Assembly: GCF_001021555.1 (NCBI RefSeq)
Contig: NZ_LDCP01000002.1
Location: forward strand, 310,001-374,000
DNA: 64,000 nucleotides
Direction of reading: 5' to 3'
Origin: Aurantiacibacter marinus
GTDB taxonomy: Bacteria > Pseudomonadota > Alphaproteobacteria > Sphingomonadales > Sphingomonadaceae
A program made the position numbers and the translations under genes. How positions within the stretch are numbered: the first letter of the stretch is position 1; every line of letters begins with the position of its first letter. Under the pieces are notes generated by a model. That model saw only the letters and a list, made by a program, of their open reading frames with translations, was not told the DNA's origin and ran no database searches. Shown one piece after another: positions 43,962-55,041 of this stretch.

Positions 43962-44981
43962 TTATTCCGCGTCGACGGTCCAGGTCTGACCCTTGGCGAG
44001 AAGTGCGGAAAGATTTGGTTCCTTGCCTTCACTCGCCCGCTCGCGCTCTTCCGCCACAAGCGTTTCAAAAGTCGGTGCCGGGTCGTCGTAGATCACGCCC
44101 AAAGCTTTCGGAAACGGGCCGAACGGCAATTCCACCAGCATATGCGCGATAGAGCGGTTCTTTACGTTGTGCCGGATCACACCCGCCGCCTGCCAATCGC
44201 CATCAACCACGTCGACGATCTTGAGCGCAAGCGTTTCAAGATCAAGCGCAACGCCCTTGGCACCATTAGCAAACAGCATCGGTTCGCCATCTTCCAGCCA
44301 AAGCTGGCTGTCTTCCGCGCCCTTGGGCGCAGCGAAGCCGTCGAACACGTCCTTGTTGTAGACGATGCAGTTCTGGTAAATTTCAATGATTGCAGCACCT
44401 TGGTGCGCATGCGCGGCCTTGAGCACTTCGGGCAATTTTTTCGAAACATCGAAGCCACGCGCAACAAAACGTGCACCCACGCCCAGTGCGAAAGCTGCAA
44501 CGCGTGTGGGGCTGTCTACCGAGCCGGTCGGGGTCGACGGACTTCGCGTACCGATACGGCTGGTGGGCGATGCCTGACCCTTTGTCAGGCCGTAAATCTC
44601 GTTATTGAACAGCAGAATCTGCATGTTCACATTACGCCGCAGCACATGCATGAGATGGTTGCCGCCAATGGACAGGCCATCGCCGTCGCCAGTCACCAGC
44701 CACACATCCAGATCGGGATTGGCCAGCTTCACGCCCGTCGCCACCGCCGGCGCGCGGCCGTGGATCGTATGAAAGCCATAGCTTTCAATGTAATAGGGGA
44801 ACCGGCTGGAACAGCCGATGCCGCTGATGAAAACGGTGTTTGCCGGATCACATCCAAGCTCCGGCAAGGTGCGCTGCACTGCCTTCAGAATGGCATAGTC
44901 ACCGCAGCCGGGGCACCAGCGCACTTCCTGGTCGGTTTCCCAGTCCTTCAGGGTGGTTTCGATTTTTACAGGAGCGTTCAT
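43962..44981 (-). CDS. korB: 2-oxoacid:ferredoxin oxidoreductase subunit beta
   Basis: The 339-residue subunit binds thiamine diphosphate: WCPGCGDYAILKAVQRTL near residue 25, WLVTGDGDGLSIGGNHLMHVLRRN and LLFNNEIYGLTKGQASPTS. With the alpha subunit it oxidatively decarboxylates 2-oxoglutarate (or another 2-oxoacid) to acyl-CoA, reducing ferredoxin. The four-Cys pattern is incomplete here (C-x2-C and later Cys), so the cluster content should not be assumed. It lies 19 bases after the small ORF. Confidence 0.93.
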   Translation of the reverse strand: MNAPVKIETTLKDWETDQEVRWCPGCGDYAILKAVQRTLPELGCDPANTVFISGIGCSSRFPYYIESYGFHTIHGRAPAVATGVKLANPDLDVWLVTGDGDGLSIGGNHLMHVLRRNVNMQILLFNNEIYGLTKGQASPTSRIGTRSPSTPTGSVDSPTRVAAFALGVGARFVARGFDVSKKLPEVLKAAHAHQGAAIIEIYQNCIVYNKDVFDGFAAPKGAEDSQLWLEDGEPMLFANGAKGVALDLETLALKIVDVVDGDWQAAGVIRHNVKNRSIAHMLVELPFGPFPKALGVIYDDPAPTFETLVAEERERASEGKEPNLSALLAKGQTWTVDAE

Positions 44982-45000
44982 ATGAATATCCGAAGAAAGC

Positions 45001-45108
45001 TTAGAGCGAGATAAAGACGACGATGTTGATCAGAATCACAGCAACAATGCTGATGAACCACCAACGCCGGAGACGGACAGAAATGGCATTTTCGGGCTCA
45101 TAGGTCAT
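45001..45108 (-). CDS. 35-residue membrane protein between the two kor subunits
   Basis: The frame encodes 35 residues: a polar start (MTYEPENAISVRLRRWW) followed by a single hydrophobic helix (FISIVAVILINIVVFISL) to the stop. ATG 45108 overlaps the TGA of korA (ATGA), the same 4-base coupling used between true genes in this window, and it fills the gap before korB almost exactly. Basic residues before the helix predict N-in orientation. I know no named family. It could tether the soluble oxidoreductase to the membrane or to an electron acceptor; that is inference. Confidence 0.65.
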   Translation of the reverse strand: MTYEPENAISVRLRRWWFISIVAVILINIVVFISL

Positions 45109-47036
45109 TCATCGCCTCCTACCGGGCTCGGCAATTGCTGCTCATTCACAGCAACCTGCCCGCCCTCATTATCCGGAATGCCGTCAAAATATTTGCCGAT
45201 AGCGTCTTCTATCTCGGCAATCGCAAATGGCTGGCCACTCGTTTTGGTAAGCGGCTGGGCGTCGACCAGATATTGATCGCGCAGCACGGTCTTGAACTGG
45301 CCGGTATTCATTTCCGGCACCAGCACATGATCGAAGCCGCGCAGCAAATCGCCCAGATTGCCAGGTAGAGGCCAGATGTGGCGCACATGGATGTGGCTGA
45401 CCGAAAGCCCCTTCGCGATGGCGCGCTTCACACCCTGATGGATCGGGCCATAAGAACTTCCCCAACCGACCACAGCGAGCGTGCCGGAGGACTCTCCAAG
45501 ACACACGTCCTGATCAGGAATATCCACGCCGAGTATTTTGTTCTGGCGCAGATCCGTCATCAGCTGGTGGTTGTCCGGCGAATAATCGATATGGCCGGTA
45601 TCTGCCGCCTTCTCGATTCCGCCGATGCGGTGCATCATGCCGGGTGTGCCGGGCTTGATCCACGGACGAGCGCCGCGTTCATTGCGCTTGTAGGGGAGCA
45701 ATTGCTCGCCGCGCGGCTCTGTCAGGAATTCAGCCGGAAACCGCTCGAAACTGTCAGGATCGGGCACTTGCCATGGCTCGCTGGCATTGGCGATATAACC
45801 ATCGGTCAACAGCATCACCGGGGTCATGTATTGTACTGCAATCCGGCACGCCTCGATGGCGCATTCAAATGCATCACCGGGGCTGCGCGCTGCGATAACC
45901 GGCATTGGTGCATCGCCATTACGGCCATAGACGGCCTGATAGAGGTCGCTCTGCTCGGTCTTGGTGGGTAGGCCGGTGGAAGGGCCGCCGCGCTGGCTGT
46001 TGATGATGACTAGCGGCAGCTCTGTCATGATGCCCAGCCCCATCGCTTCGCCCTTCAGCGCAATGCCGGGGCCGGATGATGACGTGACGCCGAGCGAACC
46101 CGCATAGCTGGCCCCGATGGCAGCACAGATCGCGGCGATTTCATCTTCCGCCTGAAACGTAGTTACGTTGAACTCTTTCAGCTTCGCAAGGTGATGCAGG
46201 ATCGCGCTGGCCGGAGTGATCGGGTATCCGCCGAAAAACATCGGCAAGCGGAGCAACCGTGCACCGGCCACCAGCCCAAGCGAAATCGCCTCTGCTCCGG
46301 TGACAGTCCGGTACAACCCTGGCGCCGTTGGTACGGGATCAAGATGCACCTGCTGCAACGGCCCGGCCAGTTCAGCCGTTTCACCATAAGCATGGCCCGC
46401 GTCGAGCGCGGCGATATTGGCGTCGGCAATGTCCGGCTTCTTGGCAAATTTTTCACGTAGCCAGTTTTGCAGCGGCTCTCGCGGGCGATCGAACATCCAC
46501 AGCGCCAGGCCCAGCGTCCACATGTTCTTGCAGCGCAGCGCCTCTTTCTTGCCGAGGCCGAACGGCTTCACCGCTTCCAGCGTCATGTCGGAAATATCGA
46601 GCTGCAACGTATCGTATTTTGCCAGCGTATCGTCTTCCAGCGGGCTGACGTCGTATTTGGCCTTGTCGAGATTACGCTTCGTAAATTCACCGGTGTCGAT
46701 GATGACCAGGCCGCCGGGCTTCAATGCCGGAAGATTGGTCTTCAGCGCGGCCGGGTTCATCGCCACGAGTACATCGGGCGTATCGCCAGCCGTATCGACT
46801 TCACGGGCACCGAAATTGATCTGGAACGCAGAAACGCCAAACAGCGTGCCTTGCGGCGCGCGAATTTCGGCGGGAAAATCCGGGAAAGTCGCAAGATCAT
46901 TGCCCGCGAGCGCAGTGGAAAGCGTAAATTGTCCGCCGGTCAGCTGCATCCCGTCGCCGCTGTCGCCAGCGAAGCGGACAGTGATTGCATCCTGCTGAGA
47001 AAGGTCGGACCGCGGTGCGGCCTTTTGGGTTGCCAT
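45105..47036 (-). CDS. korA: 2-oxoacid:ferredoxin oxidoreductase subunit alpha (gamma-alpha fusion)
   Basis: The 643-residue protein starts with a gamma domain (ITVRFAGDSGDGMQLTGGQFT, FPDFPAEIRAPQGTLFGVSAFQ) and continues into the alpha domain (FFGGYPITPASAILHHLAKL, TSSSGPGIALKGEAMGLGIM, INSQRGGPSTGLPTKTEQSDL). The fused form is typical of 2-oxoglutarate-type enzymes of aerobes. Ferredoxin is the expected acceptor, but no ferredoxin gene is adjacent. First gene of the kor operon. Confidence 0.94.
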   Translation of the reverse strand: MATQKAAPRSDLSQQDAITVRFAGDSGDGMQLTGGQFTLSTALAGNDLATFPDFPAEIRAPQGTLFGVSAFQINFGAREVDTAGDTPDVLVAMNPAALKTNLPALKPGGLVIIDTGEFTKRNLDKAKYDVSPLEDDTLAKYDTLQLDISDMTLEAVKPFGLGKKEALRCKNMWTLGLALWMFDRPREPLQNWLREKFAKKPDIADANIAALDAGHAYGETAELAGPLQQVHLDPVPTAPGLYRTVTGAEAISLGLVAGARLLRLPMFFGGYPITPASAILHHLAKLKEFNVTTFQAEDEIAAICAAIGASYAGSLGVTSSSGPGIALKGEAMGLGIMTELPLVIINSQRGGPSTGLPTKTEQSDLYQAVYGRNGDAPMPVIAARSPGDAFECAIEACRIAVQYMTPVMLLTDGYIANASEPWQVPDPDSFERFPAEFLTEPRGEQLLPYKRNERGARPWIKPGTPGMMHRIGGIEKAADTGHIDYSPDNHQLMTDLRQNKILGVDIPDQDVCLGESSGTLAVVGWGSSYGPIHQGVKRAIAKGLSVSHIHVRHIWPLPGNLGDLLRGFDHVLVPEMNTGQFKTVLRDQYLVDAQPLTKTSGQPFAIAEIEDAIGKYFDGIPDNEGGQVAVNEQQLPSPVGGDE

Positions 47037-47193
47037 AAATATTCTTCCTGCGGCGCCCGATTGCCGTGTTAAGTTTGGCGCGCTTGTTTCGAATGCGACC
47101 TAGGTTCCCATTCGGTCCGAGACAATCAAGTTTTTCTGTTTGTCCTGCAATAGCTGGCTTTCGCCCGTCCACTGGTGCGGCTACATCGGCTTC

Positions 47194-47676
47194 ATGACCA
47201 GACCAGATTACGACCAGTATCGCCCGTGCGTGGGCACAATGCTCATCAATGCATCCAGCAAGGTTTTTGTCGGAAAACGCATCGACAACCGGGAAGGCGA
47301 CTGGTGGCAGATGCCCCAAGGCGGTGTTGATCCAGGCGAAGATCTGGATGTCGCCATGATCCGCGAATTGGGCGAAGAAACGGGCGCCCGTTCAGAACAC
47401 CTGACGATCATGCACCGGATGGAGGAAGAGCTGTTTTACGACCTTCCGCCTGAACTGCAGGGCAAGTTATGGGGCGGCAGATACAAGGGACAGCGGCAGA
47501 TATGGTATCTCGCGCGATTTACCGGCGCGGATAGCGACATCGACCTGGAGGCGCACAAGCACCCGGAATTTTGCGAATGGAAGTGGGTTGAGCCGCATGA
47601 GCTCCCCGAACTGATCGTACCGTTCAAGAAGCCGATATATCAGGCTGTGGTAAACGCATTTGCGGGGCACCTCTGA
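47194..47676 (+). CDS. rppH: RNA pyrophosphohydrolase
   Basis: RppH removes pyrophosphate from 5' ends of mRNA and starts RNase E decay. The 160-residue protein has YRPCVGTMLIN at the N-terminus and a complete Nudix box from Gly43 to Gly64: G-x5-E49-x7-R57-E58-L-x-E61-E62-x-G64. DWWQMPQGG and RYKGQRQIWYLARF are typical of RppH. ATG 47194 gives the family start; the upstream extension to 47140 is not conserved in type. Confidence 0.94.
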   Translation: MTRPDYDQYRPCVGTMLINASSKVFVGKRIDNREGDWWQMPQGGVDPGEDLDVAMIRELGEETGARSEHLTIMHRMEEELFYDLPPELQGKLWGGRYKGQRQIWYLARFTGADSDIDLEAHKHPEFCEWKWVEPHELPELIVPFKKPIYQAVVNAFAGHL

Positions 47677-47698
47677 AACGCAAGAGAGCGAAGCACCG

Positions 47699-48196
47699 TC
47701 AGTTCTGCGTAACCTCGTCAGCAGGCGATACGACTACCGCGGTCATCACTGGCGGACCTTGTGCAATTGCGGCGGCAAGCTCTATCGTTTCTGCACAACC
47801 ATCGCCGCACATGCTTTGCAGCACGGCCAAATTCTCGCGCGCCGCGCTCAATGCGCCCATTTCGACCAAAGCTTCACCCTCGCCCGCAATGGCCGCGAGG
47901 TTTTCGGGTTCACGTCCCCGCGCCTCCCGGTAATAACGGATCGCCTTTCCTTGCAGTCCATCAGCCCGGGCAGCTTCGGCCAATGACAGATAGACGTCGG
48001 TGTAGGCCGGATCGAGTGCCAACGCGGCTTCGAACGAATCAATTGCCGCCTGCGTATCGCCCGCTGTCAATTGCGCCCGGCCTTCGGCAACAAGTGCTTC
48101 GGCGCGCGGATCGGGCGGACTTACGCTTGCGTAGCCAACGCTGGCGTTCACCGCGAACAGGAGCGAAAGAGCAGCAGCGGCAGGTCCGAAACGCAT
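47699..48196 (-). CDS. Secreted tetratricopeptide-repeat protein
   Basis: The product has 165 residues: a signal peptide (FGPAAAALSLLFAVNASVGYA), then at least two TPR units (AEALVAEGRAQLTAGDTQAA IDSF as one, AYTDVYLSLAEAARADGLQG as the next) and a third degenerate unit around ALVEMGALSAARENLAVL. Two Cys near the end (MCGDGC) may form a disulfide. AAGGAATTTTTC before ATG 48196 selects this start. It probably acts as a periplasmic scaffold; partners unknown. Confidence 0.82.
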   Translation of the reverse strand: MRFGPAAAALSLLFAVNASVGYASVSPPDPRAEALVAEGRAQLTAGDTQAAIDSFEAALALDPAYTDVYLSLAEAARADGLQGKAIRYYREARGREPENLAAIAGEGEALVEMGALSAARENLAVLQSMCGDGCAETIELAAAIAQGPPVMTAVVVSPADEVTQN

Positions 48197-48255
48197 GAAA
48201 AATTCCTTCGCGCGGGAAATGGTAAGGGCGGATTGGGCGTCCATGAGGGCGCTGG

Positions 48256-50963
<2,708 letters not shown>

Positions 50964-51005
50964 CTAGGGGGGGCGTAGCGCTAATACGCGGAATGGCTGA
51001 TCTGG

Positions 51006-51449
51006 TCAGCCGCGCATGTCTTTCGAAGAACCGAGACTGAAATGCGAAGTGATGCTCGCTACTTGCGGCAACACTCCCAGCGTATCGGAATGGAAGGTCT
51101 TGTAGCTTTGCAAGCAATCGACCTCGACACGGAGGAGATATTCCACCGAACCTGTTATATTGTGACATTCGCGCACTTCTGGTGCGGCATCCATGGCGAG
51201 TTCGAATTCCCGCGCATCTTTTGCAAGATGGGCAGAAAGACCGACCGTCACGAAGACGGTAATTTCACCGCCCAGGCGGCTGCGGTCCAGCACTGCCCGA
51301 TAGCCTTTGATATAACCGCTCTGCTCAAGCTCCTGCACCCGCCGCAAACAGGCCGATGCGGATAACCCGACCAGCCCCGCCAAATTGGTATTGCTGATTC
51401 TGCCGTCATTTTCGAGCGTGCGCAATATTTTGTGGTCAATAGCGTCCAT
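51006..51449 (-). CDS. Lrp/AsnC-family transcriptional regulator
   Basis: The 147-residue protein has the winged HTH IDHKILRTLENDGRISNTNLAGLVGLSASACLRRVQELE (two parts) and the C-terminal RAM ligand-binding domain with VRECHNITGSVEYLLRVEVDCL. Lrp-type regulators form octamers and respond to amino acids. It is divergent from the indoleamine 2,3-dioxygenase gene, so it is likely to regulate that gene, perhaps with tryptophan as effector. ATG 51449 matches the family start better than the 51485 extension. Confidence 0.92.
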   Translation of the reverse strand: MDAIDHKILRTLENDGRISNTNLAGLVGLSASACLRRVQELEQSGYIKGYRAVLDRSRLGGEITVFVTVGLSAHLAKDAREFELAMDAAPEVRECHNITGSVEYLLRVEVDCLQSYKTFHSDTLGVLPQVASITSHFSLGSSKDMRG

Positions 51450-51561
51450 AACCGAACAATATTCAGAAAATGATGGCCGAGGCAACGCATTTCACAAGGA
51501 TTAATGGGCAAGATCGGCATATGATTGCACCGTGACCCATACTCCTGGGAGATTATGCAAC
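51450..51561. promoter_or_regulatory. Divergent promoter region between Lrp regulator and IDO
   Basis: The 112-base gap is AT-rich near the regulator start (AACAATATTCAGAAAATGAT), the sort of sequence Lrp proteins bind. No consensus -35/-10 pair stands out for either gene. GGGAGA lies before the IDO ATG. Confidence 0.4.
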
Positions 51562-52758
51562 ATGGTACACCTGACCGCAGCCGAAATCGGCCTGAGACGG
51601 CTTGAATGCTACGACATGTCGTCGGACGGCGGCTTTCTGTGCCGCTATGATGCGAACAAGGTCGAACTTCCCGATTGCTGGGCCGATGCCGCAGCAACCG
51701 CGCTGCAATTGCCGCAGGTGCTCCCGTCAGGAATGGTCCGCAGCTTCCTGAAGGCCAACTCGCCCGATGCGGCCGATTTGTCAGACGCAGCCGAACTTAC
51801 CGATCGGCAGGCGCGCATGGCGACGGTGCATTACACATTTATGGTGCAGTCCTACATCTGGGGGGAGATCGGTCATACGAATGTGCTGCCGGCCAACCTT
51901 GCTGTGCCAATGGTCGCCCTTGCCGACAGGCTTGGCCAGCAACCGCTCCTGACTTACAGTTCATACGTGCTCGACAATTGGGCGCTGATCGATCCGGCCA
52001 GGCCGCTTGGGCTGGACAATATCCGGATGATCCAGAACTTCCTGGGCGGTCAGGATGAAGCGTGGTTCGTGCTGGTGCATGTCGCGATAGAGGCATATGC
52101 GGGCAAGGTTCTTGCGCGGTTTGCCGATATCCATGACGCAGTGGCGCGGGATGATGCCGCGATGGTTCAGCAGCATCTGGAACAAACGGCGGGCACCTGG
52201 GCCAAGATTAACGCGCTGTTCGACCGTATGCCGGAACGCTGCGATCCCTACATCTATTTTGAAAGGGTGCGCCCCTATATCCATGGCTGGAAGGACAATC
52301 CCGCCCTGCCCGATGGCGTGATTTATGAAGGCGTCGAACGCTTCGGCTCCGCCGCGCAGGCGTTTCGCGGTCAGACCGGATCGCAATCGTCAATCGTGCC
52401 GAGCATGGACGCGCTGTTCGGCGTTGGACACGCAGCCGATCCCTTGCGCGAGTATCTCGATCAATTGCACGAATACCGTCCGCAGGGCCATCGCCGCTTT
52501 GTCGATGATGTGCGGGCCAGCAGCAGGCTGCGGCCATTCGTGCAAACGGTTGGGCCGCGAGGGCTGAAGGATGCCTACAACGCCAATATCCAGGCCATGT
52601 CTGATTTCCGCACACGCCATCTTGAATATGCCGCAAGCTACATCAACAAACAGGGCAAGAAAGCGGCCGGCAACGATACAGAAGTGGGCACAGGCGGTAC
52701 GCCATTCATGCGTTATCTGAAAAAGCACCGCGACGAAACGCGTGGCAATCTGCTGTAA
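51562..52758 (+). CDS. Indoleamine 2,3-dioxygenase family protein
   Basis: The product has 398 residues and belongs to the heme-containing indoleamine 2,3-dioxygenase family, which opens the indole ring of L-tryptophan to N-formylkynurenine. It has the family's FRGQTGSQSSIVPSMDALFG, the proximal heme His353 in FRTRHLEYAASYI and the C-terminal GTGGTPFMRYLKKHRDET. Length matches eukaryotic and bacterial members. ATG 51562 is preferred over GTG 51532 because of GGGAGA spacing. No kynureninase or formamidase gene is adjacent, so the downstream pathway must lie elsewhere if it exists. Confidence 0.88.
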   Translation: MVHLTAAEIGLRRLECYDMSSDGGFLCRYDANKVELPDCWADAAATALQLPQVLPSGMVRSFLKANSPDAADLSDAAELTDRQARMATVHYTFMVQSYIWGEIGHTNVLPANLAVPMVALADRLGQQPLLTYSSYVLDNWALIDPARPLGLDNIRMIQNFLGGQDEAWFVLVHVAIEAYAGKVLARFADIHDAVARDDAAMVQQHLEQTAGTWAKINALFDRMPERCDPYIYFERVRPYIHGWKDNPALPDGVIYEGVERFGSAAQAFRGQTGSQSSIVPSMDALFGVGHAADPLREYLDQLHEYRPQGHRRFVDDVRASSRLRPFVQTVGPRGLKDAYNANIQAMSDFRTRHLEYAASYINKQGKKAAGNDTEVGTGGTPFMRYLKKHRDETRGNLL

Positions 52759-52804
52759 GCCGCTGATCGCAATTTGAACGCCAATCAGGGCAGCTTGAGT
52801 TGGA

Positions 52805-53191
52805 TTAGCGCAGCTTTGGGAATATCCAGCTTACCAGCGCCGCTATCACGACTAGCCAGACGATAATAACCGCACCCGCTGCGATCCAGCTTGTCGGACG
52901 GCCCGATCTCTCCAGCGCCTCTGCTCTGAACTCTGCCATCAATTCAGCCGGTATGGTGCGCACCACCAGTGCAATTCCCAAGGGCACGATAATCAGATCG
53001 TCGAGATAGCCGATAATTGGAATGAAATCGGGAATAAGATCGACAGGACTGAGGGCATAGGCTGCCACAATTCCGGCGATCAGACGGGCGATCCACGGCG
53101 TCCTGCGATTGCGCGCTGCGATCCAGAGCGCAACGACATCGCGCTTGACCGCTTGCGCCCATGTTTTCAGCGTTTGCAGCCCCCAGGTCAT
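52805..53191 (-). CDS. YkvA-family (DUF1232) membrane protein
   Basis: The 128-residue protein has the DUF1232 signature TPWIARLIAGIVAAYALSPVDLIPDFIPIIGYLDDLIIV (in parts) and a C-terminal helix (AAGAVIIVWLVVIAALVSWIF). Function is unknown; relatives are small membrane proteins found widely. It is convergent with the IDO gene. Confidence 0.9.
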   Translation of the reverse strand: MTWGLQTLKTWAQAVKRDVVALWIAARNRRTPWIARLIAGIVAAYALSPVDLIPDFIPIIGYLDDLIIVPLGIALVVRTIPAELMAEFRAEALERSGRPTSWIAAGAVIIVWLVVIAALVSWIFPKLR

Positions 53192-53247
53192 CGCATTCCT
53201 TTACCGGGACTTAGCTGGCGATCATCGGCACCTTGCCAATTAACCGC

Positions 53248-54003
53248 CTATTCCGCCGTCCAGCCGCCATCGATGCTCCAGTTGGCGCCGGTTACATTGC
53301 CCATTTCCGTGCGGCACAGGAACGTTGCCAGCGCGCCCACTTCCTCGACCTGCACGAATTTCTTGGTCGGCTGTTTCGCCAGCAGTACATCGTTGATGAC
53401 CTGTTCCTCGGTCAGGCCGCGCGCCTTCATGGTATCGGGGATCTGGCCTTCGATCAGCGGTGTCCAGACATAGCCGGGACTGATGCAGTTCGCCGTCACA
53501 CCGGTTTCTGCCAGTTCCAGCGCGACCGTTTTGGTGAAGCCGTCCACGCCGTGCTTGCTGGCGTTATAGGCGCTCTTGAAAGGACTTGCGGTTTTCGAAT
53601 GGGCTGACGCAGTGTTGATGATGCGGCCCCAACCCTTTTCCCTCATTGCCGGCACTGCCAGCCGCGTCGTGTGAAACACTGCGGTAAGGTTGAGCGCGAT
53701 CACCTGATGCCATTTTTCGACCGGGAATTCCTCCACCGGGCAGACGTGCTGCATTCCGGCATTGTTGACGAGGATATCGAGCGGGCCAGCCTCCGCCATC
53801 ATCGTCTCGATCTCTCCCACATCCATCAAATTCGCGCCGGAATGTGTCGCGCCGATTTCCGCGCAAATCCCCGCAATCTCATCTGCGTCGCCAAAACCGT
53901 TGATCACCACGCTTGCGCCTTCGGCTGCCAGCGCCTTTGCGATGGCGAGGCCGATGCCGGAGGTTGAACCGGTGACCAGCGCACGTTTGCCTTCGAGGAA
54001 CAT
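53248..54003 (-). CDS. bdhA: 3-hydroxybutyrate dehydrogenase
   Basis: The 251-residue SDR oxidises D-3-hydroxybutyrate to acetoacetate. It has LVTGSTSGIGLAIAKALA, LVNNAGMQHVCPVEEFPVEKW, the catalytic Ser/Tyr/Lys in TASAHSKTASPFKSAYNASKHGV (two parts), SPGYVWTPLIEGQIPD and the C-terminal DGGWTAE. MQHVxPVEEFP and the PGYVxTPL pattern are typical of this enzyme. ATG 54003 has GGAG at 6 bases; ATG 54015 and 54033 are alternatives. It suggests polyhydroxybutyrate or ketone body use. Confidence 0.93.
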   Translation of the reverse strand: MFLEGKRALVTGSTSGIGLAIAKALAAEGASVVINGFGDADEIAGICAEIGATHSGANLMDVGEIETMMAEAGPLDILVNNAGMQHVCPVEEFPVEKWHQVIALNLTAVFHTTRLAVPAMREKGWGRIINTASAHSKTASPFKSAYNASKHGVDGFTKTVALELAETGVTANCISPGYVWTPLIEGQIPDTMKARGLTEEQVINDVLLAKQPTKKFVQVEEVGALATFLCRTEMGNVTGANWSIDGGWTAE

Positions 54004-54098
54004 TTGATTCTCCATGGGATTACTCTCACACATGGTCCTAATGATGTCGGGATAAGGGTCCAGCGGAAACTGGACGTAACGAAGGGTAGGAATGTTGG

Positions 54099-54959
54099 AT
54101 GAGGCTTAATCCATTTGATACGAGCAAGATTAATGTCGGCACCACCGGCGGCAGAGGCGGCGGCTTGGGCGGCGGGAAGCTGGGTTGTGGCGGTCTTGTG
54201 GTGGTGCTGATCGGCGCACTGGTGTTCGGTGTTGATCCGACGCAGATGATCGGTTCTCTGGAAGGGGCTCAGGGCGGATCGGGGCAAACGGTTTCATCAA
54301 GCGAAGACGAGCAGGCGATCTGCACTTCCAACGCCTATGCGCAGGAAAGCTGCAACGCGCTGACATCGTTGAACGAGACTTGGGCAGCGCGCTTCCAGGA
54401 AGCCGGAATTGGCAACCAGTTCCGCGATCCACGTCTGGAATTTGCCGACGCACAGAGTTTCGACACAGGCTGCGGTCCGGGGTCAGTGGGCATGGGACCA
54501 TTCTACTGCCCTGCTGACGAGACAATGTATATCGACGTGGAGTTCTATAATCAGCTTGCCCGGATGTCCGGTAATCGCGGCGATTTCGCGCGCTATTATG
54601 TGGTGGCGCATGAATATGCCCATCATATCCAGACTGTCACAGGTATCTCCGGGCAGATCCGCAGTGCACAGCAACAGAACCCGCGACAGGCAAATCAACT
54701 CAGCGTGATGATGGAGCTACATGCCGATTGTTATGCAGGCGTTTGGGCGGGCCGGAACCGCAATCTGATCGATCCAGGAGATCTGGAGGAAGGCATGGAG
54801 GCCGCTGCTGCCATCGGAGATGACAATCTGACCGGAGGTCGCGTCAGCGCGGAAAACTTCACCCACGGCACCAGCCAGCAGCGGATGGCGGCATTGCGTC
54901 TTGGCATGCAAACGGGTGACGATGACCGGTGCGACAGCGAAATCCTGCAAATGCGCTAG
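54099..54959 (+). CDS. Neutral zinc metallopeptidase (YpfJ/KPN_02809-like)
   Basis: The 286-residue protein has an N-terminal Gly-rich segment, one membrane helix (GGLVVVLIGALVFGV) and a zincin domain with VVAHEYAHHIQ, where H171-E172 and H175 form HExxH. LHADCYAGVWAG supplies a further conserved acidic/His region. It is probably a membrane-bound metallopeptidase facing the periplasm; substrates are unknown. GGAATG-type sequence precedes the ATG. Confidence 0.88.
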   Translation: MRLNPFDTSKINVGTTGGRGGGLGGGKLGCGGLVVVLIGALVFGVDPTQMIGSLEGAQGGSGQTVSSSEDEQAICTSNAYAQESCNALTSLNETWAARFQEAGIGNQFRDPRLEFADAQSFDTGCGPGSVGMGPFYCPADETMYIDVEFYNQLARMSGNRGDFARYYVVAHEYAHHIQTVTGISGQIRSAQQQNPRQANQLSVMMELHADCYAGVWAGRNRNLIDPGDLEEGMEAAAAIGDDNLTGGRVSAENFTHGTSQQRMAALRLGMQTGDDDRCDSEILQMR

Positions 54960-54982
54960 CCGGGCGCTAATCACGCGCTACC

Positions 54983-55022
54983 AAAAAAGGGGGCGGAGCC
55001 ATTGGCCCCGCCCCCTTTTTTT
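54983..55022. terminator. Strong bidirectional intrinsic terminator
   Basis: GGGGGCGG pairs with CCGCCCCC, with an inner GCC/GGC pair around ATT. Six A bases precede and seven T bases follow, so both strands give a stem plus U-run. It serves the convergent zinc peptidase and M56 genes. Confidence 0.92.
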
Positions 55023-55041
55023 GGTCAATGTTGCGGCCCAA

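Noticed and set aside
43950-43980. GC-rich palindrome (CCCCGGGG) at the end of korB as terminator
   Set aside because: It lies within and over the last codons of korB and has only a short inverted core, so it does not form a proper terminator.
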